DNA from: Candidatus Zixiibacteriota bacterium
Lineage (GTDB): Bacteria > Zixibacteria > MSB-5A5 > GN15 > PGXB01
Reading direction: 5' to 3'
NCBI GenBank assembly: GCA_024230695.1
Contig: JAAERC010000438.1
Span: forward strand, 1 to 7,473
DNA: 7,473 nucleotides
Both the position numbers and the translations under genes were made by a program. Shown piece after piece: positions 4,644-7,473 of this stretch (positions are counted from its first letter, which is position 1; every line of letters begins with the position of its first letter). Below the pieces are notes generated by a model, which saw nothing but the letters and a program-made list of their open reading frames with translations, ran no database searches and had not been told where the DNA came from.

Positions 4644-7473
4644 ATGAAAAAATCAATAATATTGTTAGTACTAATTCTCTCTATTACTTTATTTGTCAGT
4701 AATGTTTTTGGTGATGATCTGCTGTTTTGCCCTGCTGTAGATTATGATGCAGGTTCAGCGCCAAGTGCGGTTTTCTCCATGGATCTTGATGTGGATGGGG
4801 ACAATGATCTGGTGATAGGTAGTATTGCTATTGACTCAATATCGATTCTTATGAATAATGGTGATGGGACTTTCCAGCCTATAGTTCAATATTTTGTTGG
4901 TGGTGAGCCACTTTCTGTTTTCTGTAATGATATTGATGGAATTAATGGTAATGATATAGTCGTGGCGGATCCTATAGGATATAGGGTTTTGGTTTTGCTC
5001 AATAATGGTGATGGGACTTTTCAGGATGCAATTCCATATGGCATTGGAGCCAGACCATTTTCAGTTTATTCAATTGATCTTGATGGAGCTAATGGGAATG
5101 ATGTGGTAACGGCTAATGGTGGCTCTGTTTCGGTTATGTTAAATAATGGGGATGGAACATTCCAGGCAGCAATTCAATATGATGTTGGAAGCAATACAAC
5201 CTCAGTATTCTCTATTGATCTTGACGGGATTAATGGTAATGACCTGGCAACTTCGAATTATGGAAGTAATACTGTTTCGGTTTTACTAAATAATGGTGAT
5301 GGGACTTTCCAGCCAGAAATTCAATATGCGGCTGGAGTTGGACCAATTTCGGTTTTCTCGATTGATCTTGATGGTGTTAATGGGCATGATTTGGCTATTG
5401 CAAATGATGAAGGTAACAATGTTTCGGTTTTGATAAATATTGGTGATGGGACATTTCAACCTGCGGTTCATTATAATGTTGGGAACCATCCAAGATCTAT
5501 TTATGCAATTGATCTTGATGGAGATGGCAATAATGACATTGCGACCTCGAATGAAGGTAGCAGCAATATTTCGGTTTTACTAAACAATGGTAATGGAACC
5601 TTTCAAGATGCTGTTAATTATACCGTTAGAAGTTACCCGTTTTCAATTTTCTCAATTGATCTTGATGGAGATAGTAACAATGACATTGCAATAGGATATC
5701 CAGATTTAAGTATATCAATTCTTTTTAATAGAATGTCGGATGATAAGGACTGGGATGGAATTGGTGATTGTGTTGACAATTGCCCGAAATTTAGTAATCC
5801 CGGGCAGGAAGATTCTGATGACGACGGATACGGAGATATATGTGACATTTGTCTTGGTTATGATGATGATATCGATACAGATTTAGATGGGGACCCTGAT
5901 GGCTGTGATAACTGTCCGGAGATCGTCAATGAAAATCAAATGAATTCCGACGGAGACAGTTTTGGGAATCTATGTGATAACTGTCCGAATATGACGAATG
6001 AAGACCAAGCTGATTTTGAGGGGGATGGTTTGGGGGATGTTTGTGATGATGATGACGACGATGACGGAGTTATAGATGATGGTGATTTGAGTGGATTTAT
6101 TGGTGATTATCCATGCCCAGATGGTGTGACAACTAATTGCGATGATAACTGTCTAACAATATATAATCCCGCTCAGGAAGATTCAGATGGTGACAGTATT
6201 GGAGATTTATGCGACAATTGTATAAGTGATTATAATCCCAATCAGAAAGACAATGATGAAGATGGTTTGGGGGATGTTTGCGACGACGATGATGATAATG
6301 ATGGTATTCTTGATGATGGTGATTTGAGCGGTACAATCGGTGATTATTTTTGCCCCGATGGAGTGACAACAAACTGTGATGATAATTGTCAAACTATAGC
6401 CAACGCTGGTCAGGAGGATTCTGATGCCAATGGCGAAGGTGATGCTTGTGATTGGATGTGCGGAGACGCCGATTTGAGCTTCAATGTACATATTGGAGAT
6501 ATAGGGTTTCTGAGAGATTATTTATTTTTAGACGGTCCAGAACCAATGTTTCTGGAAAGCGGAGATGTTGATTCACTCAATGGCATTACGATGAACGATT
6601 TAGCTCATATTTATAATTATAGATTATTGCAAGGGCCTGAGCCATTCTGCCCTCCCTTCCCTGATTCAATACTTCAAGTTTATGATACCGACACTCTTTT
6701 TATTCAAGGCTCAGAAGTTTTGCCAGAGAATGATATTGCGAAAGTCGATTTGTTAATTAAAAACACGAAATATCTTACGGCTGTATCGATTCCGTTGTCA
6801 TACAATTGTGAAACATCAGATATTATCTGTGATTCCATAAGTTTTAGTAATTCATTAATAAATCCCGTTAACTATTGGAGCAATATTGATCTAATTAGTA
6901 ATAAAATCCTGATGGGATTCCTCTTTGGTGGTGATGAACCATTAATTGCTCTTGGTGAGGAAGGGTTGATTGCCTCTTTGTGGTTCACAGTCACGCCATC
7001 GGATGAAGTTCAATATATTACAATTGATACTACCACTTTTGCACCGAGCAATATTCTCATTTTCTCAGAGCAAATCGTCCCAAGCATTAATAATCCATAC
7101 TTGCCAACAATTGATTACTGCGTGGATTCGGACGAAGATGGTTATGGATATCCGAATAGTACTGTAAGTAACTGTCCAGATGACAACTGTTCATTTATTG
7201 CCAACGAAGACCAGGCCGATTCTGATGGAGACGATGCTGGAGATGTCTGTGACAATTGTATCAGTATTTATAATGAAGATCAGGCTGATATTGATGGTGA
7301 TAACCGAGGTGATATCTGTGATAATTGTATTACAATTTCTAATTATTATCAATTGGATGGTGATGAAGATGGTGTAGGTAATGAATGTGATAATTGCCGA
7401 TATCATTATAATCCGGGGCAGATTGATAGTGATGGAAATGATATTGGGGATGCCTGCACATTTGAAGCCGAAA
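4644..7473 (+). CDS. Secreted multidomain protein: propeller, TSP3, dockerin-like and cohesin-like modules (3' end outside window)
   Basis: The frame is open from the ATG to the window end, giving 943 residues without a stop. Residues 1-23 are a signal peptide (MKKS, a hydrophobic run, then VFG before DD). Residues 24-363 carry seven FG-GAP/VCBS repeats with DLDG-type calcium loops and a conserved NNGDGTFQ motif. Residues 366-603 and about 827-943 are Cys/Asp-rich thrombospondin type 3 repeats (DSDGD-GD-CDNC pattern). Residues 606-669 are dockerin-like and about 671-820 cohesin-like. The many paired cysteines and acidic loops indicate an exported, calcium-loaded, disulfide-bonded protein at the cell surface or outside. 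Such architectures suggest adhesion or surface-complex assembly, but no catalytic domain or ligand is visible and no specific function is assigned. The C-terminus, which would show anchoring or sorting signals, is missing. Confidence 0.93.
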   Translation, partial: MKKSIILLVLILSITLFVSNVFGDDLLFCPAVDYDAGSAPSAVFSMDLDVDGDNDLVIGSIAIDSISILMNNGDGTFQPIVQYFVGGEPLSVFCNDIDGINGNDIVVADPIGYRVLVLLNNGDGTFQDAIPYGIGARPFSVYSIDLDGANGNDVVTANGGSVSVMLNNGDGTFQAAIQYDVGSNTTSVFSIDLDGINGNDLATSNYGSNTVSVLLNNGDGTFQPEIQYAAGVGPISVFSIDLDGVNGHDLAIANDEGNNVSVLINIGDGTFQPAVHYNVGNHPRSIYAIDLDGDGNNDIATSNEGSSNISVLLNNGNGTFQDAVNYTVRSYPFSIFSIDLDGDSNNDIAIGYPDLSISILFNRMSDDKDWDGIGDCVDNCPKFSNPGQEDSDDDGYGDICDICLGYDDDIDTDLDGDPDGCDNCPEIVNENQMNSDGDSFGNLCDNCPNMTNEDQADFEGDGLGDVCDDDDDDDGVIDDGDLSGFIGDYPCPDGVTTNCDDNCLTIYNPAQEDSDGDSIGDLCDNCISDYNPNQKDNDEDGLGDVCDDDDDNDGILDDGDLSGTIGDYFCPDGVTTNCDDNCQTIANAGQEDSDANGEGDACDWMCGDADLSFNVHIGDIGFLRDYLFLDGPEPMFLESGDVDSLNGITMNDLAHIYNYRLLQGPEPFCPPFPDSILQVYDTDTLFIQGSEVLPENDIAKVDLLIKNTKYLTAVSIPLSYNCETSDIICDSISFSNSLINPVNYWSNIDLISNKILMGFLFGGDEPLIALGEEGLIASLWFTVTPSDEVQYITIDTTTFAPSNILIFSEQIVPSINNPYLPTIDYCVDSDEDGYGYPNSTVSNCPDDNCSFIANEDQADSDGDDAGDVCDNCISIYNEDQADIDGDNRGDICDNCITISNYYQLDGDEDGVGNECDNCRYHYNPGQIDSDGNDIGDACTFEAE
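4743..5732 (+). repeat. Seven FG-GAP/VCBS repeats, probable seven-bladed beta-propeller
   Basis: The calcium-loop aspartates that open each repeat motif lie at residues 47, 96, 145, 192, 241, 290 and 339, a period of 49, 49, 47, 49, 49 and 49. Each unit has the order Y-x-x-G, S-V-[FY]-S, D-[LI]-D, ND-[ILV]-[VA], VSVLLNNGDGTFQ. The seventh unit stops after ILFNR. The segment just after the signal peptide, LLFCPAVDY, resembles the TFQPAVQY strand that the seventh unit lacks, as expected for ring closure. The 147-base DNA periodicity is protein repetition, not a CRISPR array. Confidence 0.88.
5739..6452 (+). other. Thrombospondin type 3 repeat block 1
   Basis: Residues 366-603 consist of Asp/Cys repeats such as DWDGIGDCVDNCP, DSDDDGYGDICD and DSDGDSIGDLCDNC. 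This is the calcium-binding TSP3 pattern, in which Asp side chains hold calcium and cysteines cross-link successive loops. It also holds two runs rich in Asp (seven in a row at residues 468-474) and a duplicated 79-residue unit. Confidence 0.85.
6024..6452 (+). repeat. 79-residue tandem duplication within the TSP3 block
   Basis: The unit at 6024-6260 (residues 461-539) is repeated from 6261 (residue 540) with an exact 237-base offset. Shared landmarks are DGLGDVCDDDDD, DDGDLSG, IGDY, CPDGVTTNCDDNC and QEDSD. The second copy diverges after QEDSD and ends at the dockerin-like module. The copies differ at many third codon positions, so the duplication is not recent. Confidence 0.85.
6459..6650 (+). 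other. Dockerin-like module
   Basis: Residues 606-669 contain two calcium-loop-plus-helix units: GDADLSFNVHIGD then IGFLRDYLFLDGPEP, and GDVDSLNGITMND then LAHIYNYRLLQGPEP, bracketed by cysteines. This matches the duplicated half-EF-hand layout of type I dockerins (Asp at loop positions 1, 3 and 12). Position 5 is Ser in the first loop and Leu in the second rather than Asp or Asn, so calcium affinity may be altered. Confidence 0.7.
6651..7115 (+). other. Cohesin-like beta-sandwich module
   Basis: Roughly residues 670-824 show alternating hydrophobic strands without Asp/Cys repeats. There is a V-D-L-L-I-K-N-T strand, a following AVSIPLSYN strand, a central MGFLFGG strand, and a late GLIASLWFTVTP strand with the pattern of cohesin and related carrier modules. 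It directly follows the dockerin-like part. Assignment is by overall pattern only; a different beta-sandwich family is possible. Confidence 0.5.
7122..7473 (+). other. Thrombospondin type 3 repeat block 2 (runs off the window)
   Basis: From residue 827 the Asp/Cys pattern returns: DSDEDGYGYP, DSDGDDAGDVCDNC, DIDGDNRGDICDNC, GDEDGVGNECDNC and DSDGNDIGDAC. Unlike block 1 there is no long Asp run and no CPDGVTTNC insert. The frame is still open at the last base, so further modules are likely. Confidence 0.85.

Noticed and set aside
4743..5732. Regular repeats of about 147 bases, considered as a CRISPR or satellite array.
   Set aside because: The repeats keep the reading frame, diverge mainly in ways that preserve residues, and encode propeller blades. 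There are no short identical repeats with unique spacers.
6036..6068. Run of seven Asp codons, considered as a possible assembly or slippage artefact.
   Set aside because: Both GAT and GAC codons are used, the frame is kept, and the second copy at 6282-6302 has a similar run, so it looks like genuine TSP3 sequence.
5286..7406. Several minus-strand and alternative plus-frame open frames of 65-94 codons (for example 5286-5489, 5633-5848, 6133-6372, 6207-6491, 6970-7167, 7180-7377, 7191-7406).
   Set aside because: They lie wholly inside the long secreted-protein gene. They arise from its repeated GAT/AAT-rich codons and give low-complexity peptides (His-, Ile- or Met-rich) without family motifs.

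Overview
The window looks like a chromosomal piece of a moderately AT-rich bacterium, probably from the FCB side of the tree. My best guess is a Zixibacteria-like lineage, but this is inference: there is no rRNA or other strong taxonomic marker. The guess rests on the folP-cdaA pairing, mostly weak Shine-Dalgarno sites in the operon, and a secreted protein combining an FG-GAP/VCBS propeller, thrombospondin type 3 (TSP3) calcium repeats, a dockerin-like module ending in a GPEP-F-C motif and a cohesin-like beta module.

Positions 1-4194 hold a tightly packed operon read on the minus strand. In transcription order it is folP (dihydropteroate synthase), cdaA (membrane diadenylate cyclase), obg (ribosome-associated GTPase), dprA (DNA-processing protein), ptsH (HPr) and ptsI (enzyme I, only its first 17 codons before the window edge). 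Junctions are very tight: the folP stop abuts the cdaA start, obg and dprA overlap by 23 bases, and dprA and ptsH are 1 base apart. The exceptions are 76 bases between cdaA and obg and 55 bases between ptsH and ptsI. The operon joins folate synthesis, c-di-AMP signalling, ribosome/GTP control, DNA uptake processing and a phosphotransfer system. HPr keeps both His15 and the Ser46 kinase-type site. No sugar permease is visible, so a regulatory PTS is possible.

Positions 4195-4643 are a 449-base divergent intergenic region. It holds a plausible folP promoter with a perfect palindrome near its predicted start, several inverted repeats, a TATAAT box and a strong ribosome binding site for the rightward gene.

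Positions 4644-7473 are one long plus-strand reading frame, open to the window end (943 codons seen). It encodes a secreted protein with a signal peptide, seven 47-49-residue propeller repeats, a Cys/Asp-rich TSP3 block containing a 79-residue internal duplication, a dockerin-like module, a cohesin-like module and a second TSP3 block. This is the least conventional part of the window. Its ligand and role cannot be read from sequence. I see no CRISPR array, tRNA, rRNA, transposon or obvious defence system.
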